64,000 nucleotides of DNA from Camellia lanceoleosa (GCA_025200525.1 CM045762.1:192346129-192410128), one strand, 5' to 3'; counted from the stretch's first letter, positions 43,879 through 56,110 are shown. Notes: generated from the sequence alone by a model not told the origin. Made by a program: numbers and translations.

Positions 43879-44834
43879 GTTGCTTCCTGTTTTTTATGTG
43901 AGGTGAGTGTGAGTGGTTGGCTTACTGTTCTTGGATGAATTAATCTCATTGTTATTGAGTCCTGCTATTTGTGCATCAAAATTTTTTATGAACACTACTC
44001 ATGTTTCTTACAAGATCTCATTACTCTTTGTTCATAGCGCATTCTGAATGCCCATACTCATTTACTTCATGATCTCATTCTGTACACATCCTTGAGATAA
44101 ACTGTTGCAGGGGTTTCCGCATAAGTGATCAAAGTTCTCTATGGACCACTGACAGTGTGTCTTGTACTATTTCAAAGGAATTGACCTATACTACTAGTAC
44201 ATCATGGGTGATGTTGAGTCTCTTAACCATCTACCATCTTTGTTCACTTCCATGGTTTCTCCCTCAGTACATGATATCCGGGCATTAGGAAAAGGCTACC
44301 TCAGAGGCACCAACCAGGCCATCCTTTTGATTTCATTCTTCTCTGGTTTGGTTTCCATACTCTTGAGCGTGTATGCCACCAGTAAGTGCCCACAAGAAAG
44401 AAAAGTTTAAAAAAAAAAAAAAGGGATCATTGCTTGAGGGGGAGCCTCCGCATTTACTCAACAAATACCCCGTGATTCCTAGTGGTTTGACTTTTCTCTG
44501 TGATGGTCAGTTACTCTTGTCGGCGGTCCAGCCATCCGATCACTACGAGGATTAACTCTAGCTTTGTGGCTCTCCAGGATTACAGACACACATTTTTTAT
44601 GTGAGCTCTCATGTGTGTTTTTGAGTTATGCATTCTTATGATGCTTATGGCTTTGATTTAATATTATCTGTTTTATTCATGATCTGGTGTTTCAACTCTT
44701 TTCTCAAATTTTCAGGACTCATGATTGATGGATTCTCTTGTCCTTGTGGTATAGTCTTTCATTTGGTCACCTTGCTTATTACAGGACATCCTAGGTGTTT
44801 TTGTTTTAAATAAATATTTTTAAAAAAGGTTTTC
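43879..44834. other. Post-pol spacer of copia element
   Basis: No gene is supported. An A run at about 44409-44422 and mixed sequence lead to the palindrome cluster at 44835. Confidence 0.55.
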
Positions 44835-45126
44835 CGCTCGAGTGGCCTGTTTTACGCTCGAGCGTATTTTTCACCCTTCCAGCACTTTGTTCTTGGTTTT
44901 ACAGTTCTGAGAGAGGGGTTTTTGCGCTTGACTCTTCAGGTCATTTTTTCAAATGAAAAGAGGGGTTTACGCTCGAGCGGACCCAATTTGTATTTAAATC
45001 CCTCCCTCGACTCTTCAGGTCATTTTTTCCCCTCTTTTCATTTTTCTCGATCTAGGGTTTGTTTTGTGGCAGCTTTGGGCTCGATTCCGCCCTCCTCTCT
45101 CATCTTCTTCGTCGATTTGCTCTTTG
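44835..45126 (+). promoter_or_regulatory. Internal promoter and leader exon of copia accessory gene
   Basis: CGCTCGAGTG at 44835 and CGCTCGAGCG at 44855 are 20 bp apart, as in the LTR. A third copy lies at 44970, 12 bp before TATTTAAAT (44991-44999). A CT-rich leader with TCTAGGGTTT follows and ends at a donor TTTG|GTAAGA at 45126/45127. The phrase CTCTTCAGGTCATTTTTTC occurs twice (44932 and 45010). Promoter use is inferred. Confidence 0.6.
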
Positions 45127-45713
45127 GTAAGATTTTCCCTCTCTTCTTCTCTTTTGTCTGAAATTTCAGCTACAATGGGAGTTGGATTTTGTGTTTATTG
45201 TTGGTGTTTTTGTCTAGGTTTTGTGGTTCTTTCTCTCACACCCTATCACTGGCTCATAATGTGTTTTTTTTTCTTGGTGATCTACATGTTTTTTTGTGTT
45301 TTGTTGTATCAGTAGGATTAGGTTTTTTCTTTGTTGCTTTTTATATATATCTTCTTTTTTTATTTGGATTTTAGTTTAAGATGCTAAAATCGTGGGTTTG
45401 TTTGATATTGGGTCTGTTTTTGTCTTGTGTTGGTTCCTCATTAGTGCCTTATGCCTTGCCCTGTGTCTCTCTTGTTGTGTCTCATGGGTATGAAGTTCAG
45501 TATACTGCTATATCCATCTGTGCCATTTCTTACCTTGCATCTTGTCCTCATTCTTATGCATTGTGCTTCTTGATTTCATGTTTAGACTTGGTTTTCATAT
45601 TTATTTTCAGTTTTGACATTCTTATTTTCACTTGTTACTAATGGTTTGTTGGTCTTGGTTTGGTTTGGTTTTTGGGTTTGTTGGGTTGTTGGTTGTAATG
45701 GTGTCTCACCTAG
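45127..45713 (+). other. Presumed 5' UTR intron of copia accessory gene
   Basis: This 587-bp, strongly T-rich segment has GTAAGA at the start, TACTAAT near 45636 as a branch site, and CACCTAG at the end, two bases before ATG 45716. Plant introns are typically U-rich. Its translation gives a false hydrophobic N-terminus to the following ORF. Confidence 0.6.
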
Positions 45714-45715
45714 TC

Positions 45716-46812
45716 ATGTCTGCCCCTGCCCCTAAACGCCGAAAGGCCACAGTGTCTCGCCCTAGCTTTAATTCTATTAGGTTTCAATCCGCTAACCAGT
45801 CCAAGTCTCTCCATAAATCCTTTGAGTCTGGTACAGTTCATTTAGAGCGGAATGTCCAACCTGATACTTTTGATTCCATTCACATTCGTCCTTTGTTCGA
45901 CCCTCTAGGTGGTGACTTAGCTTTATTTTTTTCTGGGCATCAGAATCTCGATTGGGTTCGAGAATTCTACTGTAATATTGAGGGTATTCGTGATTATGAG
46001 CCTTCTTTCACAACATGGGTTAGGTCAAAATCTATTTCTGTCACCCCTGACCTCATTCGCCAGCTCCTTAAGATTGAGCAAGTCTTTCCTGAGCACTATC
46101 ATTTTCCCGTTCTCGACAGACCTACCTGTAATTTTGATGATGTGGCTAAGGAGTTATGTGGTGTTTCCCGCCATTGGCCTAAAGGTGATTTGATTAAACA
46201 GTTTGAACTTCTTCCGGAGTTCAGACTGCTTAATCTGATTGTCTGTGCCAACATTATTGTGACCACACATTCATCCGAGATTAAACAAGACCAAGGGTTC
46301 ATTTTATCCTGTATTGCCCGTCACAAGTCTGTTGACCTAGCCTCCCTTATTATCAAAAAACTGATCGGTGTTCATGGGAATAAACAACTTGGTCTCCCGT
46401 ATGGTTGTTTGATAAACCGTCTTTCGTCTGATCTTGAGGTTCCCGTCTTAGAGGATGACGAGTTTGCCTTTCCTTCTCGCCCTTTTACAAAAAAAAATGT
46501 GTCACAAAGTAGGGCTCATGTTAAGGGGGAGTCGTCTCGTGCTGGTCCTTCTGGTCCATCTGTAGGTGTAGCTGCTGGCCTCGCTGAGGAGGCCGAGTTT
46601 GATGCCGCCGCAGCAAGTGGTGAGGATACTGTTCCACCTCCAGATCTTCATGTGCAGCTTCAGTAGTTTCAGGAGGTTATGACCCGACGCTTGGATTTTC
46701 TGGATGCACGCTTTGATGCGTTTGATTGTCGTCTTGGTCAGATGGAGCAACTCTCACTCAGCTTGTACATCTCATGCAGTCTCACCAGCCACAACCTCCT
46801 CCTGATGCTTGA
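45716..46812 (+). pseudogene. Copia accessory gene (putative plant transposon protein domain), broken near the end
   Basis: I choose ATG 45716 (MSAPAPKRRKATVSRP), just after the presumed intron, over the upstream ATG at 45632. The body resembles the putative plant transposon protein family (PF20167): IRPLFDPLGGDLALFFSGHQ, VREFYCNIEGI, VTPDLIRQLLKIEQ, ELCGVSRHWP, FILSCIARHKSVDLASLIIK and LPYGCLINRLS. A Ser/Gly/Ala-rich tail follows. A TAG at 46664 interrupts a coiled coil (EVMTRRLDFLDARFDAFD), and a 1-nt frameshift near 46751 precedes the probable original end at 46810. Position matches the env-like ORF of SIRE elements, but I see no membrane segment in the real frame. Function unknown. Confidence 0.78.
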
Positions 46813-47227
46813 TTTTTGCTTCCCGGACAAAAAGGGGGATTGTTTTCGGAGGTTTTGGAGATTGGACATTGGATAGTTTTGGACATGTGGACATTTGTTT
46901 TTGGTTTGGTTATTGGCGGTACATTTCTTTTTATTCAGTTGATAGTTGGATATTTTGGATTTTTGGTTAATGTTTTTTATGATGTTTGAATATTTGGATA
47001 ACATGCCAGTATTGTGGATATTATGTTATATTTATTTCATCTTATACTCTTCCACAATTTTGTTTGGTATGTTGATTGTTATTACACAGGTGCATAGTTG
47101 AATGGATGTCTTCTTGACCGAGTTGTTTGATAATCGAGTTTAAACGAGTTGTTTTTCTTTGTTTTACTCATGTCTAGTGCGTGTGTTTAAGGAACAAATG
47201 TTTAGAAAGGTTTTGTCCGGGAATTGA
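46813..47227. other. 3' untranslated region of copia element
   Basis: T-rich sequence with repeated TTTGG phrases and no supported gene, ending at the purine tract. Confidence 0.55.
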
Positions 47228-47240
47228 CAAAGGGGGAGAT
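47228..47240 (+). other. Polypurine tract of copia element
   Basis: CAAAGGGGGAGAT lies directly before the 3' LTR. Confidence 0.9.
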
Positions 47241-48162
47241 TGTTAGGTCCCTTTATTGTCAAATCCGGAGACAAAACTTTGTGTGGATAAAGTTGTAATT
47301 TTTCTTGTGTTTTTGTTCTTCCCGCTCGAGCGGAGACATTAGCGCTCGAGCAGAGATTGAAGAATCTCAGTATTTTGACAGGGCTGCAAAAGTACTGGGG
47401 TGTGTGATTTCACGCTCAAGTGGAATATCAAGTGCTCGAGCGCACCTTAGTTTAGTCACACGCATATTTTGTTCAAGTCGCTCGAGCGGGCTGTGGAGTG
47501 CTCGAGCGGAGATCGCGGACTCAGATTCTCTATTTATACCTATTTAGGTTAAGTTTAGGATTACTTTTCCTAGATCCTATTCAAGAGTCCTAGGGTTTTG
47601 TTTGAAGTTTTCTTTTGAGTTTTTTGTGAGTTTTCCTTGATGTTCTTGAGGGAGTTCTAAACCTTTGAATTGAGATTCATACATCAAGGAGTTTGATACT
47701 TTATATTCAAGAGAGTTCTCTTCGGTGGAATCCAGAGGTTAAAACGTAGAGTTTCAAAAGGCGTTTGATTCTGTACGTAGTCGTTAATTCGACAAGCGAA
47801 GTTGTGGGATCAACTTCAGGATTGATCAGTTCCGTGACGAAGGCGTGGTGAAAGAGTTACAAAAGATTCGAGGACAAATTGACTGGGTTGGGTAATTTGT
47901 GTATTATCTTTGTAATCTTTCGTTCTTCAGTAGTGGATTGATTAGTGGCTGTTCGCCCGTGGTTTTTGATTACAATTGAAGGTTCTTCAATTGTGGTTTT
48001 TTCACGTAAAAATCGTTTGTGTCGATTTATTGTTTATTCCTAAAAACAAACAAACTAAAATCACTCTCGTAAGTGCTTGTTGATTTTAGATTGAGTGTTT
48101 TGAATAATTGGGATTTGGAATATTTTAATCTTGTTCTAATCACGAATCACTTAGGATTTTCA
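47241..48162 (+). repeat. 3' LTR of copia element
   Basis: It is 922 bp, the same length as the 5' LTR, with about 33 substitutions by eye, mostly transitions. Several palindrome CpGs have mutated. Confidence 0.95.
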
Positions 48163-49606
48163 GGAATTAATATTTAAATGCTGGAAATTGTATTTAAGCT
48201 GATGTACAACTCATAATACTTGTATAGGCATGCATTTTGAAACTAAAATTCTATAGAAGCCAAAACTACGACGTTAGGAGCAGCAATTATTGCTTACCCA
48301 TTTGATATGTGAGAAAGAGTCTTTCATTTTCAGTTTCCTTTTTTCAATTTATTTAATAGCTTATTGAATTTAATGAACAAATAGAAAATCCTCCCTTTTC
48401 CCAATAGCTAAAAATAAATAGAAAAATGTTTGAAGTATCTTGCATTCTTTGACCCATGAAGAGATATACTATGGAGCTTTGGATTCATTTGAAGGAAAAA
48501 GAAACATAACGAAGAAGACACTATAAGAAAACGATTAAAGGGGGGATAGGGGAAATCAAACAAACGAATTAATTAAAAAAAATTCTGATACTATAGTAGT
48601 TTGGTATATATATATATATATATAAATTAGACAAATCTATAAAAATATTAGTTCTCTCAATATGACGAACAAGATCGAAGAATAAGATTAGGATTACCTG
48701 ATGGCATAAAATACATGACCATCTAACCAGCAATTGGTGAAAATAGATTAATACTATTTTATCACACAATTATTAGAGAGGGTTGGGAGCTGTGGCTTCT
48801 TTAATTTGTTATTGTAATTCCACAACTAATTTTCAATGTTTTCCCCTGAGACTTTGTCGAACTTGCACTCGATGACTGTTATTGTTGAAGTCTGGTTCAA
48901 TTTGGTATGATGTCTTTTGATGGTGATTTTCTCCTTGAAATGGTTTAGTCTTGAAGAAGCTGATAAAGTTGAAAAGCAATTTAGAAGGCCAAAGGGTTAA
49001 GCTTTGTTAAGAAATTTAGAATTAGCATGCTCTTAGAGATTGTTGATAATCTTGGAGAAATTTTTTGGTGCAAATAGGGTAGATGCCATGTGGTACCTTT
49101 CTCTTCTCTCATTGATTGAGTGAGTAGAGGCTACATTTATGTGTTGGGTGATGAGGAGACAACATGAGAGGTCATAATGTTTGTGATTGGTTGAAGGCAC
49201 CATGTGGCATGCCACGTGGTACCCTATCTGCACGCAATAATTTTTCATAATCTTGGGAGCTTTTGATGGCTTTTTGACTTTTGGATCAGACTAAAGGCAA
49301 GTTTTCTAGCCTAAAAAGCATTCACTGCATGAAAAATGGCATCCTACATTTAAGGTTGTTCTTCTTTGAATGCTTGTGTCATTCCTCTAATCCTGTGGTG
49401 AAACTTTCTTTTGCTGATTTTTTTTTTCTTTCTATATTCTTATTGATATAAGAAATGGAAACAATTATCAAATTCCATATCTGTTGCTATTGGAGTTTTC
49501 TATTATCACTGCCTTCTTTGTCTAGTTCAGTTGGTTTCTTGGGGCATTTGATGGTTTTTTGCCTCAGATAGTTTTTAATTTTTTTCCTGTGTAACATTAT
49601 CTTAAG
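48163..49606. other. AT-rich host-like DNA right of copia element
   Basis: It starts with the target duplication GGAAT. A TA microsatellite lies at 48605-48624. No supported gene until the TPR exon. Confidence 0.6.
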
Positions 49607-50005
49607 GAAATATGAGGACACAATAAAGGATTGCACAAAAGCATTGGAACTAAATCCTAATTATCTGAAAGCTCTGCTTAGAAGAGGAGAGGCTGGTGAG
49701 AAGCTTGAACACTTTGAAGAGGCTATTGCTGGTAAATTTAGATTCATTAGATGTGCAGTATTATCAATACATAAAATGATAGCTACCTGTAGGTTGCCTT
49801 TGCTTTCAATCTTGCATTTGCACTCTTTATCTCTCTATCTCTCTCTCTTTCAATAGCAAAATATATCTGTTATTGTTTCCTTGTATAATGTTCTGATCCT
49901 TGGTAAAAAAAATTTTACCATCTCATTTTTGCTTCTTCCTTTTATTGCTTTGCAGATCTGAAGAAAGTCTTGGAATTGGATCACATGTTGGTGGTAGAGA
50001 GATGA
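49607..50005 (+). pseudogene. TPR-protein gene fragment (TTC1-like), two exons
   Basis: Exon 49607-49731 encodes KYEDTIKDCTKALELNPNYL and ALLRRGEAGEKLEHFEEAIA, a tetratricopeptide repeat very like plant TTC1-type proteins. The donor GTAAAT and the acceptor TTTGCAG at 49955 join in phase 1 to give ADLKKVLELDH in exon 49956-50005. The frame then diverges and stops at TGA 50003. The upstream repeats and downstream C-terminus are not seen nearby. The host gene was probably a truncated duplicate before or after the copia element inserted upstream. TPR proteins act as chaperone or complex adaptors. Confidence 0.65.
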
Positions 50006-51592
50006 TATAAAGCAATCCTTACAATTGGTTAATCTAGAGTTCTATTTTAAGACAACAAGGGTCCAATTTGTATGTTGGTTCACAATTTTGGTTCAAGATG
50101 TGTTTATGATTGACCGGATAGAAAAGAAGAAATATTGTGTATTTTGTGTTGATATTTTCTCGAGAAAAAATATTGTTTCTTTGCCTTGGTACATTATTTT
50201 TATCAACGATAATATATACGACTCTCATACGCTACACGTGTGGGGGTCCAACTTATAATATTCCTAACATTCACCTTGAGCCAAACACACTCCTAAGTTA
50301 AACTCCATTTAGGATATCAAAACCCAACTCCAAACTTGATAGTAGGTGTGACCAAACACCCTTTTCCAGCTAAAACAAAATGCAGATTTTTTTACTTCAT
50401 TGTCTTCATTCTTTTCTCTCTAACTTCTCTCTACATTCTCTCTTATTTTCCTTTACCTTCTTGGTAGCCAAACACCACACCTTTGCTCCACCCTTACACC
50501 ACCACCTTAACCCACCATCTCCATCACCGTCGGCCCTTTTATCTCGCCGGAAAAAGGGTCCGGTCGGCCACTCCTTCACTCCATCCGAAAATAGCACATA
50601 AAAAGTACCAACTCTAGATTTTTCTTAATCTTTTAAAGAATCAAAGCTTGGGGTTTATTTTCTTGATGGATTAGAGGCTTTTAATTGGTAAGAATCTTTC
50701 CCAAATTTAGTTTAAGGTTTTACATATTTTGAGTTAGAGATGATAATTTTTTTATTTTTATTTAGACCTATTTTGATTTGGAGTTTGATTGTTGAGTTTT
50801 ATACTCTCAATTAGTTTCTATGAATGTTTTACATGTAGAAAAATGATCAATTTGATGGTTGTTTTGGAGATTGAGATTTGGGTTAATCTAGGGTTTGAAT
50901 GTGATGTAAAAATTGGAGATTTTGGTGCTAGGAAATTTATATGTTGAAATTGAATTGATAAATGGTGGATTGGGTGTCTCTATGTTCTATGGAGGAATTT
51001 TATAAATGATTGAAGTGGTTTTACGTAAGTTGTTGGGTTTATAAAAATGTTGATTTTTGACTTTTGTAGTTAATTGATGGTGGTATTGTGCATATAAATT
51101 GGTTGGATATTTAAAAAGTTAATAGCTCAAAAATGTACAAAGGATGGGTGTTGTGGAGATTGGATAAGTTGTTTGCTTGGTTGACTTGAAGTTGGAGGAG
51201 TTCTTTAGCTTGTCATTACATGGCATGTCTTATTTAGGATCAATTTTGTAGATGTTGTAATTTTCATTGAAAGCTTTTCCCTAATTTTAGATCCTATTTA
51301 CTAATTGTTAGCATTGGAGGAAGGCGTCTCTACACCTCTTGGGAATTAATTCGTAGAGTTTCAAATCTACACTTTTGCTATTTTGGAGGTGAGTATACTT
51401 ACAATGGAAATTACCTTACCTCTATCTTTATTACAAAGTTTGAAAATATTTTTGAATTAAAGGAAGTGAATGATACATTTCATCATGATATATGTATAAA
51501 AAGAAAATCTATAAATCTATTGAGGCCAAGGGTTGAGTTTAAATAAATATATGATTTCATTTGTATAATGAAGCATTAATTTTTATGAGAAT
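50006..51592. other. Host-like intergenic DNA
   Basis: AT-rich, with a pyrimidine-rich segment at about 50395-50470. I see no supported gene. Confidence 0.55.
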
Positions 51593-52026
51593 TGTGGGGG
51601 CCGAATATTGGGGATCGTAAAGAGGCCGAATGGCTGAACTTGGAGAGTTGGAATATAAATATAGTATTCGGCTTCATCCTACAATTTCAAATCCTACCCT
51701 ATTCGGTCAAAAGGCCGGTTGGGTAAGGGGCCGGGTGAAAAGCAGTTTGCTCTAAAAAAATCTGAATGGCGAACTAAAGGTGGGCCAAGCCCTGAGGTCC
51801 AAGAAAGAAAATATATAAATAGAAGAACATCAGCTAGAAGGAGGTACTTGAGAACCATTACACTTAACTTAAAATACAAGTAATTCAGAGAGTAAAGACT
51901 GACTTGCCCGTCGGAGTGCTAATTCTGGTACCCCCGATCAGAGTGTTAATTCTTTTTCAGGTGGCTAGTTGAGGATCACGAGCGTCCCCCAAGATTAGAA
52001 GAGTATTTCCAAACCCTTTCTCCACA
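51593..52026 (+). repeat. 5' LTR of second Tat element
   Basis: It begins TGTGGGGGCC and ends CTCCACA, so the ends form TGTGG/CCACA. TATATAAAT at 51812-51820 is the likely TATA box. The 3' LTR is not in the window. Confidence 0.85.
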
Positions 52027-52028
52027 AT

Positions 52029-52046
52029 TGGCGCCGTCTGTGGGAA
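52029..52046 (+). other. Primer-binding site of second Tat element
   Basis: TGGCGCCGTCTGTGGGAA, identical to that at 147-164 and again two bases after the LTR. Confidence 0.88.
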
Positions 52047-52061
52047 TACTCAAATACATCC

Positions 52062-53441
52062 ATGGTGGGCGTAATAAAAGACCCTCTGATAGTCACTGAC
52101 GAAACCATGCAAAGAGACGACCTCACTCCAACAAACATGCTTGGACCGGAGACCATCACCGCAAAACGTACCTTGAACTTCGCCTCACCGTCGACTTCGG
52201 AGCATGAGACAATGCAGGCGATCATAGAACAAGCAAAGCAAAACGAACAGAGGTTGGAGAACATGATCGCTGAGAATGAATGTCTCCATCAAGATTTGGC
52301 CTTGGAAGTGGCGAAGTCTAAACAAGCTGTACGCCTAAATCCGGAACGACCTCCGAAGGCAGGTGGTTGACGACCTCGAGCCCGACAAGACGACACTGAT
52401 AGCGACTCCGACTCATTATCCCCGGAGCCCAAGAAGAAGGGGCGACCTGAAACTACCAGTTCTTCCGAAGAGAGTCCTCGCATAAGGCAAAAGCGAAGAA
52501 GAAACAGTTCAGATGAAGATTAGCACGATCCCTTTGTACGACAGATTGCAAAGGCAGTGCTACCTAAGAAATTCAAAGCACCGTCATTCACCTTGTACGA
52601 CGGAAAATCAGACCCCACCGATCACATCCGCCATTACAAGCAAGCCATCACGCTGCACGCAGATGATGAGGCTTTGATGTGCAGAATATTTCCGAGCAGC
52701 TTGGGACCACTAGCTGTCAGGTGGTATTATAAACTGGAGTCGGCTTCGATTAAAAGCTTCCACGAACTGCAAAAATCCTTCAGGGCAAGGTTTATTACTA
52801 ATGAGGTCTAGCGAAAGCAAGCCGATTCCCTCTGGGCAATGCAGATCCAATCGGGGGAAACCCTTCGCGCCTATTCGGCGTGGTATTGGGAATGTTTCAA
52901 TTTGGTAGACGATGCTTGTAATGACTCCATGGCCATTACCACCTTCAAGATGGGGCTGCATCCCAACAGTGCCCTCCACAGCTTTTTGACTAGACGGCCC
53001 CCCAAAACAGTTTGGTCATTGATGAAGAAAGTTGAAGAATACTGTAAAGTGGAAGATGATGCCTTGAGGGTTAAAGCCAAAAATGTGACCAACAAGACAG
53101 CTCCTGCTGAAATTCCTCAGCCGTTAAATTCTGTAGCACCTCAGAGCCTTGAACCACGGCATCGGGCGAAATGAGATAAGAGACGAGATTCTCACCGATC
53201 AAGTGACCAATGCTCCCTCCGAGCGAATGAACAACTGCAAATCGGCAATAGGCGCACATGGTGCGCCGACAAGAAATATACTGAGTTGTTAGAATTGATC
53301 AGCACGGTCATGTCTAAAATCCAACATCTTCCGTTCTTCAAGTGGCCGTCAAAGATGGTGAGACCTCCCAACACTCGAAGAGGGGATAGGCGGTGCGAGT
53401 ATCACAAGGATCATGGCCATGAAACTTAGAGTTGTTATGCA
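52062..53441 (+). pseudogene. gag: gag of second Tat element
   Basis: ATG 52062 starts a frame that continues unchanged to 54740 but for stops. It shows an N-terminal coiled coil (QNEQRLENMIAENECLHQDL), an acidic/basic linker, the capsid-like SFTLYDGKSDPTDHIRHYKQ and LGPLAVRWYYKLES, and a zinc-knuckle-like CEYHKDHGHET with a stop inside. Stops lie at 52368, 52521, 52809, 53172 and 53427. No frameshift is needed, so decay here has been by point mutation. Confidence 0.87.
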
Positions 53442-55205
53442 TTGAAGGATCACCTGGAGGAATTGGTTCAAGATGGTCGGCTACAACAGTATGTCCGCAA
53501 GGGCAACTCAACCAAAGCAATAGCCTTGAGACAGGATTCCCCTCCACTCGGCGTGATTTATATGATATACAGCCTGCCAATTTCATCCGCGGTGCATACG
53601 ATTCAGTCGACTCCCGACCATCAAAGTCCACTCATTCCAGCTAAACGGCCCCATGAAGCTGCAAGCATTTCTTTTGATGATTTAAATCTGGCCGGAGTGA
53701 CACTTCCTCACATCGATCCCTTGGTAATTGAGTTATGCATAAACCGATTCACCGTTGAGTGCGTACTCATTGATCCGGGGAGCACATCAGAGGTTATGTA
53801 TTACAAGACATTCACCAAACTCGGCTTCTCAGAATCAGATCTCTCTCCGGCTCCTTATCCATTATTCAGCTTCAACGCCAATCCAGAGTACCCATTGGGG
53901 AAAATCACACTACCAGTCCGAGCGGGCTCCCGAACAGTGGATATGGAATTCTTGGTCATAAAGCTACCATCACCGTATAATCTCATTATGGGGCGATCCT
54001 GGTTGCATGTTATGCAGGCCGTGCCAAGCACCTATCATCAGCTGCTACGCTTCCCCATAGAACGCGACATTGAGCAAATCCGTGCTTCTCAGAAATCGAC
54101 ACAAGCATGTTATCTCCTTGCACAAAAGACATCAAAGAAGTTGCAAGTGAACTCTATTGAGGTAACAGATCGCGAGAGCCTCGACGACGTTGGGCGGCTC
54201 CCAAATGAAAAGGCCACGGAAGACCTAGATCGAGTTGAAATCAACGGCAACCCAGACAGGTTCTTCATGGTCGGTGCCTCCCTCAATCAAGCCGACAGAC
54301 AACAGCTAATTTCCTTCATGCTCGACAACCTTGATGTATTTGTGTGGACTCCATATGAGATGTCGGGTGTGGATCCGTTTGTGTCACAACACCGTTTAAA
54401 TGTTGACCCTAAATGCAAGCCGATCATTCAAAAAAGTCGGCGATTAGCCGCAGAGCACATTGCCGCAGTTGTTGAAGAGGTCGACCGGTTGCTTGACGGC
54501 GGGGCAATCAGGGAATTGACCTACCCTACATGGCTCTCTAATACTGTGGTTATGAAGAAAAAGAATGGGACCTGGCGAGTCTGCATTGATTTCACGGACC
54601 TAAACAAAGCCTGCCTCAAAGATTGTTTTCCTCTCCCAAGGATAGACCAACTGGTAAATGCTAAAGCACGTCATCAGCGCATGAGCTTCCTCGATGCCTA
54701 CAGAGGCTACCATCAAATTGCCTTGCATCCGGAGGACTAAGACAAGACTGCATTCCTTACCCCAAGAGGAACCTATAGCTACAAGGTTATGCCTTTTGAG
54801 TTGAAGAATGCAGGGGCAACTTACTAGAGACTAGTCACCACCATGTTCAAAGAGCAACTCGGCCACACTATGGAAGTATACATTGATGACATGGTGGTCA
54901 AATCCAAGGAAGAGAAGAATCATATAGTCGATCTGGAGGAGACATTCGACATTCTACGCAAATACAAAATGAAGTTGAATGCTTCCAAATGTGCGTTTGG
55001 GATAGGCTCTGGCAAGTTCTTGGGTTACATTGTCAACCACAAAGGAATCGAGGCCAACCCGAGGCAAATCACAGCAATCTTGGAACTCGGCTCCCCTCGT
55101 TCAGTAAAAGAGGTTCAAAAGTTGATGGGGATGGCCGCCACACTCAACAGGTTAATCAGTCGGTCTACAGATTGCTGCCGACACTTCTTCCATACACTAC
55201 CGTAG
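53442..55205 (+). pseudogene. Protease and reverse transcriptase of second Tat element
   Basis: In the gag frame, the protease active site is VLIDPGSTSEVMYY, with PYNLIMGRSWLHVMQ later. RT follows with GGAIRELTYPTWLSNTVVMK, KNGTWRVCIDFTDLNKACLK, FLDAYRGYHQIALH and the catalytic YIDDMVVKS near 54878, then LGYIVNHKGIEANP. Stops lie at 54738 (in the DQDKTAF region), near 54826 (ATY-RLV) and at 55203. This copy keeps the palm that the outer element has lost. Confidence 0.9.
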
Positions 55206-56110
55206 GGCAAGTCTTTCGAATGGTCCGCCGACTGCGAAGCCGCTTTCAACGGTCTCAAAACCTACCTGTGATCAGTCCCCCTCTTATCAACACCCTCGGC
55301 AGGTGACCCGCTCATCTTGTATCTGGCAGTTTTTGACCGGGCCGTTAGCGCCGTACTGATTAAGGAAAAGTTGGGGGAGCAGCGACCAGTGTATTATGTG
55401 AGCAAGGCAATGGTTGATGCTGAAACATGCTACCTGCCGCTGGAGAAACTTATCATAGCCTTAGTCATAGCGGCAAGAAAACTGATGCATTACTTCCAGG
55501 GGCACAACATTGGGGTGCTAACAGATTACCCCATCCGATCAGTACTACGTAGTGCGGAAGCATCAGGACGCGTTTCAAAGTGGGCTCTTGAACTTGGCTA
55601 ATACGACATTCAGTTTCTACCTAGAACCTCAATCAAGGGGCAGGTGCTTGCTGCCTTTGTAGCTAAATTTACCGGGGGTCTTGCCGATTTCAAGTCTGAT
55701 GAAGTTCGACCTAAGCCGAACTGGAGAATCTATGTTGGGGACATTTGGAAACTGTACTATGATAGGTCATCCAATCAGCGGGGTAGTGGAGCCGGAGTAG
55801 TAATCATTGCTCTTGACGGCGCAATAATTGAGCAGGCTGTCAAACTCGACTTTGAAGCGTCAAATAACGAAGCCGAATACGAAGCCCTTCTAACCGGTCT
55901 GCGGAATGCACATCTTCTGGGTGCTCGGCGTTTGCGATTCAAAACTGGTGATCAATCAGTTGAAGGGGGAACACGCGGCAAGAAATGACCGTATGGTGGC
56001 TTATATGAAAATGACTAACTCCTTGCTAGCAAAATTTGACCACCATGAATTGAATCAGATAATACGTGATTAGAACACGCATGCAGATGCCCTAGCCTGC
56101 CTAGCCTTTG
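55206..56110 (+). pseudogene. RNase H domains of second Tat element
   Basis: The first RNase H reads LILYLAVFDRAVSAVLIKEK, PVYYVSKAMVDAE and LKW-type WALELG before a TAA at 55599. The second, Tat-specific RNase H reads YYDRSSNQRGSGAGVVI and [21 protein letters not shown] frameshift lies at about 55935-55960, and a TAG at about 56071 follows. The canonical FVDG of the second RNase H is changed to YYDR. Confidence 0.83.

Larger units (their letters stand above)
37495..48162 (+). mobile_element. Complete Ty1/copia element, SIRE/Maximus type, inactivated
   Basis: Two 922-bp LTRs (37495-38416, 47241-48162) are flanked by GGAAT at 37490-37494 and 48163-48167. A TGGTATCAGAGC primer site, gag, protease, integrase, RT and RNase H in copia order, a 3.4-kb region after pol with an accessory gene, and a purine tract follow. 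The long post-pol region with an extra ORF is characteristic of the SIRE/Maximus lineage. The LTRs differ at about 33 sites by eye. Two frameshifts and three stops break the polyprotein. Confidence 0.95.

Noticed and set aside
44204..44410. Small ORF after copia pol
   Set aside because: No domain, no start context or splice support, and it lies in spacer sequence.
45632..45715. Signal peptide or membrane anchor on the copia accessory protein
   Set aside because: The hydrophobic residues come from a T-rich segment with intron signals ending just before a better start codon.
53192..53631. Minus-strand ORFs across gag and protease of the second Tat element
   Set aside because: They are shadows of the sense frame, which has clear Gag and protease motifs.
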